A DNA stretch of 64,000 nucleotides from Streptacidiphilus fuscans (GTDB taxonomy: Bacteria > Actinomycetota > Actinomycetes > Streptomycetales > Streptomycetaceae): positions 124,001-188,000 of the forward strand of contig NZ_JADPRT010000005.1 of the NCBI RefSeq assembly GCF_015690355.1, given 5' to 3'. Position numbers and translations under genes: made by a program. This document shows positions 33,919-42,455 of the stretch, in pieces (within the stretch, counting starts at the first letter, position 1; every line of letters begins with the position of its first letter). Under the pieces are notes generated by a model that did no database searches, was not told where the DNA came from, and saw only the letters and a program-made list of their open reading frames with translations.

Positions 33919-34944
33919 TCAGGCCTTCGTTGTCACGGCCCCGTTGGACGGGACGCCCAGTCCAGCCCGTGCCCCGATGCAGTCGACCGCGGCCCGCAGG
34001 GATTGCGGAAGCACCGCGCAGTCCGGGACCTTGACGCCGCGCCAGCCTGGGCCGGCGAGTAGCAGCAGGGGCCGACGGCGGGCGCCCGCGACGCCGAACA
34101 TGCGGTTGGGGACTGCGGCGGCGAGGCCCGGCATGGCGGTAGCACTGGTCTGCGACCACAGGACGACAGCCGCCGGACCCAGGCGCCGCATCGCGTGGAC
34201 GAGGGCCGGGGGCGGGACGGAGGCGCCGAGCATTCTGAAGGCGATCCCCCGCCCGGTCAGCGCGGCGGCGAGCGCGTCCAGGGGCAGCGTGTGGTCTTCG
34301 GCGGGAACCGCTGCGAGCAGCGCTACGGGCCCTTGGCGGGCAACGGGGTAGGCGCGCCGACGGAGCTCCGCGGCGATGTGCCAGGAGAGGAAGTGCTCGA
34401 CCTCGACGTAGGGCTCGCCCACCGTGGCCCATCGCCGTCCGGCGGCGCGCAACGTCGGGGCGATCACCGCCTCCCACGCGTCCTCGACGCCCCACAGGTC
34501 CACCGCGTCCGCCAGCGACTCTTGCAGGGTGGGAGCGTCGAGGCGGTCGGCCGCCCGGACGAGTCCGCGCACGAGGAGCCGGGTCTCGTCACCGGCGAGG
34601 TCCGACGGCTTTGCGCCCCCACCCGTCGGGGGTTCGCCGCGGGCCGGGGACGGGTCCTGGCACGCCCGCCGGTCGGCGGCGACCCGGGCGGCTTCCGCCG
34701 GGGGGAGCCCCTGTGAGGTGAGTTCGCACATCGCCTCCAGCAGCGCGATGTCGGCCGCTGACCAGCGACGGTGACGTCCCTGTTCGCGGTGGGCGGGGCC
34801 GATGCCGTAGCGGCGTTCCCAGGACCTCAACGTGACGGGCGAGACGCCGAGCCGACGGGCGACCTCGCCCGTCGGCAGACCCGCCTGCTCGTCGCCCGGC
34901 ACGGTCCCTGCCCCGGACGGCTGAGGCTCGTGGACGGTGTTCAC
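33919..34944 (-). CDS. MerR-family regulator with B12-binding domain (LitR/CarH-like)
   Basis: A 341-residue regulator. The N-terminal MerR winged helix reads GEVARRLGVSPVTLRSWERR and RRWSAADIALLEAMCE. A four-helix cap domain follows (EDAWEAVIAPTLRAAGRRW, VEVEHFLSWHIAAELRR). Last is a Rossmann-like cobalamin domain with AVPAEDHTLPLDALAAAL, where the ExH histidine can serve as cobalt ligand, and RGIAFRMLGAS. LitR/CarH proteins sense light through adenosylcobalamin. The GTG start at 34944 overlaps the stop of the upstream small gene (GTGA). Photosensing is inference from family and neighbours. Confidence 0.85.
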   Translation of the reverse strand: MNTVHEPQPSGAGTVPGDEQAGLPTGEVARRLGVSPVTLRSWERRYGIGPAHREQGRHRRWSAADIALLEAMCELTSQGLPPAEAARVAADRRACQDPSPARGEPPTGGGAKPSDLAGDETRLLVRGLVRAADRLDAPTLQESLADAVDLWGVEDAWEAVIAPTLRAAGRRWATVGEPYVEVEHFLSWHIAAELRRRAYPVARQGPVALLAAVPAEDHTLPLDALAAALTGRGIAFRMLGASVPPPALVHAMRRLGPAAVVLWSQTSATAMPGLAAAVPNRMFGVAGARRRPLLLLAGPGWRGVKVPDCAVLPQSLRAAVDCIGARAGLGVPSNGAVTTKA

Positions 34945-35153
34945 AGGGCGAAGATCCGTCCGATCACGAAGCCCACGGTCGGGAGCACGAGGACGGTCAG
35001 GCCGATCAGGCCGACCCAGGTCCACCACATGTCGTGATGGTAGACCGGGTCGTGGATCGAGATCCCGTGGCACGTGGAGGACTCGCACTCCGGAGTCTCC
35101 TCGGGACGGACCAGGGGCTGTGCCGGCGGAAGCAGGGGGACGAGACCGGTCAT
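34941..35153 (-). CDS. small His/Cys-rich membrane protein coupled to MerR
   Basis: A 70-residue protein. The soluble N-terminal half holds a potential metal site, PECESSTCHG, followed by HDPVYHHDMWW. One membrane segment follows (WVGLIGLTVLVLPTVGFVIG). GGAGG lies 6 bases before the ATG at 35153. Its TGA overlaps the GTG of the MerR gene, so the two are co-translated. The arrangement suggests a link to sensing or to the light/B12 response. No family recognised. Confidence 0.65.
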   Translation of the reverse strand: MTGLVPLLPPAQPLVRPEETPECESSTCHGISIHDPVYHHDMWWTWVGLIGLTVLVLPTVGFVIGRIFAL

Positions 35154-35381
35154 GGCGACCTCCAGGTGCGCGGTCCTGGTCCAAGCCTTACCGCCTGCCG
35201 GCGCCACGTCACAGCGCACAGCTAGCGCATCGTTTTCCCCCGCAGGCGGTCAGCGCGCCCCACAGCCCAGGCGTTCGCGGACGAATCCGGCAAGCGATGC
35301 ACGACCGCTGCGGATCGTCCGCAGCCTGCTCACGGCGAGAAGGTCGAGGGGTGATCCGGTAACCCACGGCAAGCGAGGTGG

Positions 35382-35756
35382 ATGTCGATGGCGCGGAACC
35401 TGCGCGTGGACGCCGTAGTCGTCGGGGCAGGCCTGGCGGGGCCGGCGTGCTCGGCCGATCTGTGCGCCGCAGGACTGAACGTCATGCTCGTGGAGGCGAG
35501 CCACCGTGCGGGAGGCCGGATGGTCTCCGACTACCGGGACGGATTCGTACTCGACCGGGGATCCCAGGTCTTCAACACCGCTTACCCGCAGGTGCGCCGC
35601 AGGGTGCGGCTTGACCACCGCGCCACCGCCTCGGTGCAGGGCGCCCTCGCGTCCGGCGCCCGGGCGGCCAGCGAAGTGCTCCGTGACCTCTCCGGTCCGA
35701 GAGCCGCTCGGACGGCTGTCTGCACCTGGACCGGGCCTGCTGCGAGGTCCACGTGA
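35382..35756 (+). pseudogene. NAD(P)/FAD-dependent oxidoreductase with internal deletion
   Basis: A 124-codon frame joining two ends of a protein normally about 420 residues long. The first 80 residues are a good FAD-binding start (VDAVVVGAGLAGPACSADL, GGRMVSDYRDGFVLDRG, VFNTAYPQVRRRVRL). It then jumps into DHRATASVQGALASGARAA, the conserved C-terminal helix of the same family. Roughly 310 codons with the substrate domain are absent and the frame is kept. The last 20 codons have no similarity. The TGA overlaps the GTG of the next gene, so coupling survives. Catalytic function is very unlikely. Confidence 0.75.
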
Positions 35757-37309
35757 CCGGCCGCGCGCAGCAGCACAGTTCACGGGGCGACCTGTGTCTG
35801 GTCACCGGCGCCACCGGCTACGTCGGCGGTCGCCTCGTGCGCGAGCTGCTGGCCGCCGGGCAGCGGGTGCGGTGCCTGAGCCGCGACCCGGGCCAACTGC
35901 GCGATCAGCCCTGGGCCCGCGAAGTGGACTGCGTGCGCGCCGACCTGTCCGATCCCGCCTCGCTCGCCGCAGCCCTGGACGATGTCGACGTCGCGTACTA
36001 CCTGGTCCACTCCCTCGGCAGCGGCCCCGCGTTCGAGCGCACCGAGGCGGCCGCGGCCCGCCACTTCGCCAAGGCCGCAGCGGACGCCGGCACCCGCCGG
36101 ATCGTGTACCTGGGCGGGCTCCTGCCGCGCGGCGTCCCACGGGACAGGCTCTCACCCCACCTGAGGTCCCGGGCGAGGGTCGGGGAGATCCTGGTCGGCT
36201 CACCTGTGCCCACGGCCGAACTGCGGGCCGCAGTGGTGCTGGGTTCCGGGTCGGCCTCGTTCGAGATGCTGCGCTACCTGACGGAACGGCTTCCGGTGAT
36301 GGTGACCCCGCGCTGGGTGCGCACCCGGATCCAGCCCATCGCGGTGCGCGACGTGCTGCGCTACCTCGTCGCCGCGGCGCAGCTGCCGCCCGAGGTCAAC
36401 CGCAGCTTCGACATCGGCGGCCCCGACGTGCTCACCTACCGCGAGATGATGCTGCGTTACGCGAGCGCCGCCGGACTGCGGGCGCGCGTCATCCTCCCCG
36501 TGCCGGTGCTCACCCCTGCACTGTCCAGCCACTGGGTCGGGCTGGTGACCCCGGTCCCGCGAAGCCTCGCACGGCCGCTCGTCGAGTCCCTGCGCCACGA
36601 AGTGGTCTGCCACGAGGACGACATCAAGCGGTACGTTCCGGACCCGCCCGAGGGACTGCTCGGATTCGACGAGGCCGTCCGTCTGGCCCTCGTACGCATC
36701 AAGGACGCCGAGGTCGCCACCCGGTGGTCCTCGGCGTCCGTCCCGGGCGCGCCCAGCGACCCGCTGCCGACCGACCCCGGCTGGGCAGGCGGATCCCTCT
36801 ACCAGGACGTACGCCAAGCCGCCGTCGCGACCGACGCGGCGGCCCTGTGGCGCGTCGTCGAGGGCATCGGCGGCGAGCACGGGTGGTACTCCTTCCCCCA
36901 CGCCTGGGCCCTGCGCGGCTTGATGGACCGCGTCGTCGGCGGGGTCGGACTGCGACGCGGGCGGCGCGACCCGCACCGGCTCCGCGTCGGCGACTCGCTC
37001 GACTTCTGGCGGGTCGAGGAGATCGAGCCGGGGCGACTCCTGCGGCTGCGTGCCGAGATGCGGCTTCCGGGCCTGGCCTGGCTGGAGTTGCGCGTCCAGC
37101 CGGACGGTCCGAGCCGCTCACGCTACCTCCAGCGCGCCGTCTTCCACCCCCGCGGACTGACGGGGCACGCGTACTGGTGGACCGTGGCCCCCTTCCACTC
37201 CGTCGTCTTCGGCGGCATGGTCCGCAACATCGCCAAGGAAGCCACCGGGAACAACCGCGCCACAACGAGACACCACCACCGCAGCGGACTCATCGGCAGC
37301 TGGTCGTAG
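35753..37309 (+). CDS. SDR-type NAD(P)-binding protein with DUF2867 domain
   Basis: A 518-residue two-domain protein. Residues 1-300 form an atypical extended SDR (LCLVTGATGYVGGRLVREL, VDVAYYLVHSLG, RIVYLGGLLP). Residues 340-500 form a DUF2867 domain (LWRVVEGIGGEHGWYSFP, LRLRAEMRLPGLAWLELRV, YWWTVAPFHSVVFGGMVRNI). This fusion is common beside light-responsive MerR/cryptochrome clusters in bacteria. Its GTG start overlaps the truncated FAD gene stop. The C terminus has an unusual RATTRHHHRS stretch. The substrate is unknown. Confidence 0.85.
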   Translation: MTGRAQQHSSRGDLCLVTGATGYVGGRLVRELLAAGQRVRCLSRDPGQLRDQPWAREVDCVRADLSDPASLAAALDDVDVAYYLVHSLGSGPAFERTEAAAARHFAKAAADAGTRRIVYLGGLLPRGVPRDRLSPHLRSRARVGEILVGSPVPTAELRAAVVLGSGSASFEMLRYLTERLPVMVTPRWVRTRIQPIAVRDVLRYLVAAAQLPPEVNRSFDIGGPDVLTYREMMLRYASAAGLRARVILPVPVLTPALSSHWVGLVTPVPRSLARPLVESLRHEVVCHEDDIKRYVPDPPEGLLGFDEAVRLALVRIKDAEVATRWSSASVPGAPSDPLPTDPGWAGGSLYQDVRQAAVATDAAALWRVVEGIGGEHGWYSFPHAWALRGLMDRVVGGVGLRRGRRDPHRLRVGDSLDFWRVEEIEPGRLLRLRAEMRLPGLAWLELRVQPDGPSRSRYLQRAVFHPRGLTGHAYWWTVAPFHSVVFGGMVRNIAKEATGNNRATTRHHHRSGLIGSWS

Positions 37310-37335
37310 TCCCAAGGAGATCTCCGCTCGACGAA

Positions 37336-37364
37336 GCGGGCGCCCGGTCGACCCGGCGCTCCGC
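37336..37364. terminator. hairpin between convergent genes
   Basis: GCGGGCGCC and GGCGCTCCGC pair with one bulge around CGGTCGACCC. It lies in the 67-base gap between the convergent SDR and LysR genes and could terminate both. No T-tract. Confidence 0.4.
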
Positions 37365-37376
37365 GCCCGAGCCGCC

Positions 37377-38264
37377 TCAGGCCGGCTGGCGTGCCTCCAG
37401 GAGTTCCATCAGCACCTGGGCCGCCGGGCTGGTCGCCGGCGGGAGCGGCAGGAGGGCTGCGGCCTCGTACGCCGCGTCGCCGTTGTCCCGCAGGGGCAGG
37501 GCGGCGAGGCGGGGGCGCTTGCAGGCGAAGTGCCGTGGCACGACGGCGACACCGAGGCCCTCGTCCACCAGGTCGAGGAGGCCGTGGACGTCGTTGACCT
37601 CCAGGGCGACGGTCCGCCGCATGCCCAGCGAAGCGAACGCCGCGTCGGTGACCCGGCGTGGGCCCCAGTCCGGGTGGAAGTCGACGAACACCTCTCCGTC
37701 GAGGTCCCGCAGCGCGGGGGCCGTTCCGGCCTTCGCCAGGCTGTGGTCCGGATGGCACAGCGCGATCATGGGCTGGCTGGTCAGCGACACCGAGCGCAGC
37801 TGCTCCGGGTCGGCCTCCGTGCGGTAGGCGAAGGCCACGTCGAGCCGGCCTGCCGCGACCGCAGCCGTCAGCGCGGCCGAGCCCGACTGCCGCAAGCGGA
37901 TCTCCACCTGCGGGCACCGCCGCCGGAACTCCGCCAGCAGCCCCGCCACGTGCACCCCCGGGACGCACTGTTCCGCGCCCAGCGTCAGCGTGCCGCGCAG
38001 CACGCCCTGCACCGCGGCCACCGCCTCGCGCGCGGCCCGCTCCTGCGCCAGGATCCGTTCGGCCTCGACCAGCAGCGCCCGACCGGCCTCGGTGAGCCTG
38101 ACGCCGCGGGTCGAGCGCACGAACAGCGCGGCCTGCAGCTCCCGTTCCAGCGCCCGGATGGAGGCGGACAGACCCGACTGGGAGATCATGAGCCGCTCCG
38201 CCGCCCGCGTGAAGTGCTGTTCCTCGGCGACCGACACGAAGTGCTGCAGCTGGCGCATCTCCAT
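37377..38264 (-). CDS. LysR-family transcriptional regulator
   Basis: A 295-residue LysR protein. The winged helix is RQLQHFVSVAEEQHFTRAAERLMISQSGLSASIRALE. The effector domain includes GTLTLGAEQCVPGVHVAGLL and HGLLDLVDEGLGVAVVPRHF. Length is normal. It is divergent from the aldo-keto reductase gene across 119 bases, the usual arrangement for a LysR and its target. The ATG at 38264 is chosen, and one at 38258 is two codons later. Confidence 0.92.
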   Translation of the reverse strand: MEMRQLQHFVSVAEEQHFTRAAERLMISQSGLSASIRALERELQAALFVRSTRGVRLTEAGRALLVEAERILAQERAAREAVAAVQGVLRGTLTLGAEQCVPGVHVAGLLAEFRRRCPQVEIRLRQSGSAALTAAVAAGRLDVAFAYRTEADPEQLRSVSLTSQPMIALCHPDHSLAKAGTAPALRDLDGEVFVDFHPDWGPRRVTDAAFASLGMRRTVALEVNDVHGLLDLVDEGLGVAVVPRHFACKRPRLAALPLRDNGDAAYEAAALLPLPPATSPAAQVLMELLEARQPA

Positions 38265-38383
38265 GACCGAGAAGCGTAACCACTGAATCCCATCGCTTTC
38301 TCCTGTTGGACTAGACCTCATGGACGCGACAGAGTGAGTCCGCCCCGGGAGCCCACCGTCAGTCCACCGTTCTTGGAGTCGCG

Positions 38384-39376
38384 TTGTACCTCGCCCATCC
38401 CGACCGCTACGAAGCCATGACCTACCGCCGCGTCGGACGCAGTGGCCTGCACCTGCCCGCGATCTCGCTCGGCCTGTGGCAGAACTTCGGCCCCAGCCGC
38501 CCGGTCGATGCCCAACGCGCGGTTCTGCGCCGCGCGTTCGACCTCGGCATCACCCACTTCGACCTCGCGGACAACTACGGGCCGCCCGGCGGCGCCGCCG
38601 AGTCGGCTCTCGGGGAGGCGCTCAGGGCGGACTTCACGCATCACCGCGACGAGCTCGTCATCTCGACCAAGGCCGGGTACCGCATGTGGCCGGGCCCGTA
38701 CGGGGAGTGGGGCTCGCGCAAGCACATGCTCTCCTCGCTCGACCAGTGCCTGGGACGGCTGGGCGTGGAGTACGTCGACATCTTCTACTCGCACCGCTAC
38801 GACCCCGACACCCCGCTGGCGGAGACGATGGGCGCGCTGCACAGCGCGGTGCGGCAGGGCAAGGCGCTGTACGTCGGCGTCTCCAACTACCCGCCCGAGC
38901 AGACCCGCGAGGCCGCACGGATCCTCGGCGAGCTGGGCACCCCGCTGCTGATCCACCAGCCCAAGTACTCGATGCTGGACCGAGGCCCGCAGGAGCACGG
39001 CCTGCTGGACACCCTCGACGAGCTGGGGGTGGGCTCCGTCGTCTTCTCCCCGCTGGAGCAGGGCCTGCTGACCGACCGTTACCTCGACGGCGTCCCCGCG
39101 GGCTCCCGGGCGGCCAACCACGGCTCCCCGCTGCGCAGCGAAAGACTCACCGAGGAGTTGGTGACCACGCTGCGCGACCTGAACGACATCGCCAAGTCGC
39201 GCGGCCAGAGCCTGGCCCAGCTGGCGCTCGCCTGGGTGCTGCGCGGCGGCCGGGTCACCTCCGCCCTCGTCGGCGCGAGCAGTCCCGAGCAGCTGGAGGA
39301 CAACGTCGCCGCCGTCCGCAACCTGGACTTCGACCCGGACGAGCTGGCGCGGATCGACGCGGTGATCCAGCGGTGA
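38384..39376 (+). CDS. aldo/keto reductase (YghZ/MgrA-like)
   Basis: A 330-residue NADPH-dependent reductase. The catalytic Asp, Tyr, Lys and His appear in ITHFDLADNYGPP, ISTKAGYRMWPGPYGEWGSR and DIFYSHRYDPDTPL. The GPYGEWGSRK motif is specific to the glyceraldehyde-3-phosphate reductase/YghZ group. QSLAQLALAWVLR and VTSALVGASSPEQL complete the cofactor site. A TTG start with GGAG 5 bases upstream gives the normal N terminus. It is divergent from LysR and 32 bases upstream of the secreted GH gene. Confidence 0.9.
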   Translation: MYLAHPDRYEAMTYRRVGRSGLHLPAISLGLWQNFGPSRPVDAQRAVLRRAFDLGITHFDLADNYGPPGGAAESALGEALRADFTHHRDELVISTKAGYRMWPGPYGEWGSRKHMLSSLDQCLGRLGVEYVDIFYSHRYDPDTPLAETMGALHSAVRQGKALYVGVSNYPPEQTREAARILGELGTPLLIHQPKYSMLDRGPQEHGLLDTLDELGVGSVVFSPLEQGLLTDRYLDGVPAGSRAANHGSPLRSERLTEELVTTLRDLNDIAKSRGQSLAQLALAWVLRGGRVTSALVGASSPEQLEDNVAAVRNLDFDPDELARIDAVIQR

Positions 39377-39408
39377 GCCGCCGAACCCACCCGAGAGAGG
39401 AACGCACC

Positions 39409-41220
39409 ATGCACAGGCACCGTGCACGGAAGTACCTGATACCGATTCCGGTCGCGCTGCTGGCGGTCCTCGCCGTGGTCGGCGCCGCGCTCACCTTCCC
39501 CGGCTTCGGCGCGAAGGCGTCTGCCGCGACCGCCGGCAGCACGCTGTGGTCCACGCAGCTCAAGTGGGACGACAACGGCACCGCCTGGTCCGAGGCCAGC
39601 TTCGCCGCGCTCAAGGCCAAGGGCCTGAGCCAGGCCGAGATCGACATGTCGTGGAACACCGTCGAGCCGGCACGGGGCAGCTTCACCTACGCCGAGTTGG
39701 ACCAGGAGATCGCCAACGCGAACGCCGCCGGCGTCCATCTGGTCCTCATCTTCTGGTACTCCGGCTGGTCCGGCAGCCCCGCGTCCTGGGTCACCAGCCA
39801 CGAGACCACCGCGAGCGGCGCGCAGAGCGCCACGCCCGCCTGGTGGGACCCCACCGACGAACCGGCCTACCTCACCTATGTCACCGACACCGTCAAGCAC
39901 GTGGCCGGCGAGGCCGGTTACGGCGGCAGCATCCTCGACTACGGGCGGCTCGACTCGGTCTGGGACAGCACCGTCAGCGGCCAGGTCGACGGCTGGGCAC
40001 AGGCCGACGTCAACGAGTTCCACAACGTCTACCTGCCGCAGACCTACAGCACCATCGGCGCGTTCAACAGCGCCAACAAGACCTCGTACAGCTCGTTCTC
40101 GCAGGTCCCCGCGGCTACTCCGGGTCAGCCGCTGGCGAGCGTCTACCAGCTCTTCCGCCTCTGGAGCGTGCAGCAGGTCTACGGGCAGCTGACCGCCGAC
40201 GTGCGCGCGGTCTCCGCCTCGACGCCGCTCTACTACTACTTCGGCGGCCATGTCGGGAACTTCGCGAACTACGAGAACGTGCCGGAGGTGTTCTTCGGCC
40301 TCGCCAAGAAGTACGACGTCACCGTCATCCAGGACTGCTCGGAGTCCACAGGCATCGACCTGCTCTTCGCCGCCCTCGGCCGCGCCTACGGCGTCCCCGT
40401 CGCCACCGAGTGGACGGCCCCGAGCGACAGCACGCAGCTGGCCGCCCAGGCCGTGCAGTGGATCGGCAACTACCCGATGATGCTGCCCGAGGGCGGGGGC
40501 ACGGACTTCTTCATCCACGACGGCACCCAGAAGGACACTGTCGCCTTCCCGATCTACACCGGCTGGCTGGCGAACCTCAAGGGCCTGTCGGGGTCGTACC
40601 CGCAGCAGCCGGTCGCCGTCTACCTCGACGACTCGCTGGCCTACGGCAACACCGCGGGCGGCGCGCTCGGCGCTCCCGAGAACGCCATCGCCTCGCTCTG
40701 GGACGGCTACCAGGCCGGGTTCTCGGTGGTCACCAGCGAGGAGGTCGCCACCGGGATCGTCAAGCTCTCGCAGTACCGGGCGGTGCTGCCGATCAACGGC
40801 GTCGACGCGAACCTGACGGCCTATCAGAAGGCGGGCGGGAAGCTGCTGACAGCCGGGTCGCAGCTCGCGCAGTACGCGCCCGCCTACGCTTCGCTGTCCA
40901 ACAGCGGGATCGTGCAGGTCGTCCCGGTCGTCGACGCCGCCCGGACCGGCGCGCAGCTCACCCTGGCGGACATCAACTCGGGCACCGCCTACAACGACCC
41001 GGTCACCGTCAACCCGACCGGCCTGGGCCTGGCCGCAGGCACCTACCACCTGGTCAACGCCGCCGGTACGGCGATCCCCCAGGTCGCGGTCTCCGGCGGC
41101 ATCTGCGCCTCGGCCTCCCTGTCGGCGGCCTCACTCTCCGAGTGGTCGGTCGTCGCCGGAGCCGCACCCGCGGGCACCCCCACGCCCGCGGGCTGCGGCA
41201 CCGGCACCGCCGCGAAGTAG
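39409..41220 (+). CDS. secreted GH42-like glycoside hydrolase
   Basis: A 603-residue exported protein with a signal peptide (IPIPVALLAVLAVVGAALTF, cleavage near AKASA). The barrel begins WSTQLKWDDNGTAWSE and DMSWNTVEPARGSFTYAELD, matching the GH42 N-terminal barrel. A later part (YRAVLPINGVDANLTAYQKA, GGKLLTAGSQLAQYAP) matches the amidotransferase-like second domain. The usual Asn-Glu acid/base motif is replaced by ILDYGRLDS, while VATEWTAPSD offers a conserved Glu. A very similar protein lies at 48946-51228. Polysaccharide or galactoside cleavage is likely, and the exact substrate is unknown. Confidence 0.75.
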   Translation: MHRHRARKYLIPIPVALLAVLAVVGAALTFPGFGAKASAATAGSTLWSTQLKWDDNGTAWSEASFAALKAKGLSQAEIDMSWNTVEPARGSFTYAELDQEIANANAAGVHLVLIFWYSGWSGSPASWVTSHETTASGAQSATPAWWDPTDEPAYLTYVTDTVKHVAGEAGYGGSILDYGRLDSVWDSTVSGQVDGWAQADVNEFHNVYLPQTYSTIGAFNSANKTSYSSFSQVPAATPGQPLASVYQLFRLWSVQQVYGQLTADVRAVSASTPLYYYFGGHVGNFANYENVPEVFFGLAKKYDVTVIQDCSESTGIDLLFAALGRAYGVPVATEWTAPSDSTQLAAQAVQWIGNYPMMLPEGGGTDFFIHDGTQKDTVAFPIYTGWLANLKGLSGSYPQQPVAVYLDDSLAYGNTAGGALGAPENAIASLWDGYQAGFSVVTSEEVATGIVKLSQYRAVLPINGVDANLTAYQKAGGKLLTAGSQLAQYAPAYASLSNSGIVQVVPVVDAARTGAQLTLADINSGTAYNDPVTVNPTGLGLAAGTYHLVNAAGTAIPQVAVSGGICASASLSAASLSEWSVVAGAAPAGTPTPAGCGTGTAAK

Positions 41221-41252
41221 CCCCCGCTCCTGCCCCACCCCTGCCGCCCGGC

Positions 41253-41271
41253 GCTCCGGACCCTCCGGAGC
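41253..41271 (+). terminator. terminator hairpin after the first GH gene
   Basis: GCTCCGGA and TCCGGAGC form a perfect 8-bp stem with a CCC loop, 33 bases after the stop codon. No T-tract follows. Confidence 0.55.
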
Positions 41272-41331
41272 ACCGAGCGGCCTCCCTCACCCAGCTGCAG
41301 GCCGAGGCCGACGCGGAAGTACTCGCCTTGG

Positions 41332-41402
41332 CCATAGGAATCACGGGCCGGCCACCGCAAAGGAATTCAAGACTCAAGCAGTGATCCGTAAGAAACGGCC
41401 TA
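41332..41402. repeat. 71-bp direct repeat, copy 1
   Basis: The segment from CCATAGGAATCACGGGCCGG to AAACGGCCTA matches 68 of 71 positions of the copy at 44356-44426. It ends 2 bases before the stop codon of the first VOC gene. The two copies have the same orientation and lie 3 kb apart. Confidence 0.85.
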
Positions 41403-41403
41403 G

Positions 41404-41847
41404 TCAGGCCGGCGAGGGGAAAGCAGGTGCCCAATCCCCCCTGGGGTCGGTGGTCTGCCCCACCTCGATCAGGTGGCCGTCGGGATCGCGGATGTAGCAG
41501 CGGGTCTCGTACTGATGCTGCTTCGGCGGCGTCAGGAACTGAGCACCACGGGCGCTCCACTCGGCGTATACGGCCTCGATGTCCTTGACCCGGAAATTGA
41601 GGAAGCTGTCGACTCGGTCGGGATCGCGCGGCGTCTCCAGGGTGACCGTCGGCTTGTCATCGGTCGGACCGCCACCGGCGTTGATGACAATCCAGGTGTT
41701 GGACAGGGCGACGACGGTCGGCACTCCGTCGAAGATCGTGGTACCGCCGAGCACCTCGGTGTAGAAGCGCCGAGAGCGCTCGACATCGTCCGAGACGATG
41801 AAGTATCCCAGCAGAATCCCCTCGAGGGGCGGCGGGAGCTCGACCAT
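41404..41847 (-). CDS. VOC (glyoxalase/dioxygenase-like) protein 1
   Basis: A 147-residue single VOC-fold protein. It has YFIVSDDVERSRRFYTEVLG in the first beta-alpha-beta unit and YIRDPDGHLIEVGQTTDP in the second, giving likely metal ligands (final Glu). It is a near-duplicate of the next gene and the two share long identical stretches (PPKQHQYE, GGGPTDDKPTV). GGAGG lies 5 bases before the ATG. The substrate is unknown. Members include glyoxalases, bleomycin-type resistance proteins and extradiol dioxygenases. Confidence 0.88.
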   Translation of the reverse strand: MVELPPPLEGILLGYFIVSDDVERSRRFYTEVLGGTTIFDGVPTVVALSNTWIVINAGGGPTDDKPTVTLETPRDPDRVDSFLNFRVKDIEAVYAEWSARGAQFLTPPKQHQYETRCYIRDPDGHLIEVGQTTDPRGDWAPAFPSPA

Positions 41848-41984
41848 CTGACACCTCCGGCTCGTGTGATCCCGCTACCACCGGGATGGAGAGGGACATT
41901 ACCCCCTGCATTCACGCCATCACCGTACGACACCGTGCTCTGCCAGGCAGGTGGACTGCCGAGCGTGGCCGGGGCCTCAGCAAT

Positions 41985-42455
41985 TCACTCCGAATCGCCG
42001 GCACGCCTACTTGACGGCCAGTGAGCGGGTGACCAGTCTCCCTCTGGGTCGGTAGTTTGACCTACTTCGATCAGATGGCCGTCGGGATCGCGGATGTAGC
42101 AGCGGATCTCGTACTGGTGCTGCTTCGGCGGCGTCAGGAATTGAGCACCACGGGCGCTCCACTCCGCGTACAAGGCGTGGATGTCTTTGACCCGGATATT
42201 GAGGAAGCTGTTGATCCGGTCGGGATCGCGCGGCGTCTCCAGGCTGACCGTCGGCTTGTCATCGGTCGGGCCTCCGCCGACATTAATGATGATCCAGCTG
42301 TTGGCTAGTGCGACATAGGTCAGCCCTCCGGGGCCGGAGTAGACCACCCGGCCGCCGAGCACCTCGGTGTAGAAGCGTCGAGAGCGCTCGACATCGTCCG
42401 AGACGATGAAGTGGGCCAGCACAATTCCTTCTGGCGGTGGTGGGAGCTCGGCCAT
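41985..42455 (-). CDS. VOC (glyoxalase/dioxygenase-like) protein 2
   Basis: A 156-residue paralogue of VOC protein 1 in tandem on the same strand, 137 bases upstream. It shares HFIVSDDVERSRRFYTEVLG and CYIRDPDGHLIEVGQTTDP. It differs mainly at YSGPGGLTYVALANSW and in a longer C-terminal tail (SSRRAGDSE). GGAGG lies 7 bases before the ATG at 42455. Recent duplication is the simplest explanation. Confidence 0.88.
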   Translation of the reverse strand: MAELPPPPEGIVLAHFIVSDDVERSRRFYTEVLGGRVVYSGPGGLTYVALANSWIIINVGGGPTDDKPTVSLETPRDPDRINSFLNIRVKDIHALYAEWSARGAQFLTPPKQHQYEIRCYIRDPDGHLIEVGQTTDPEGDWSPAHWPSSRRAGDSE

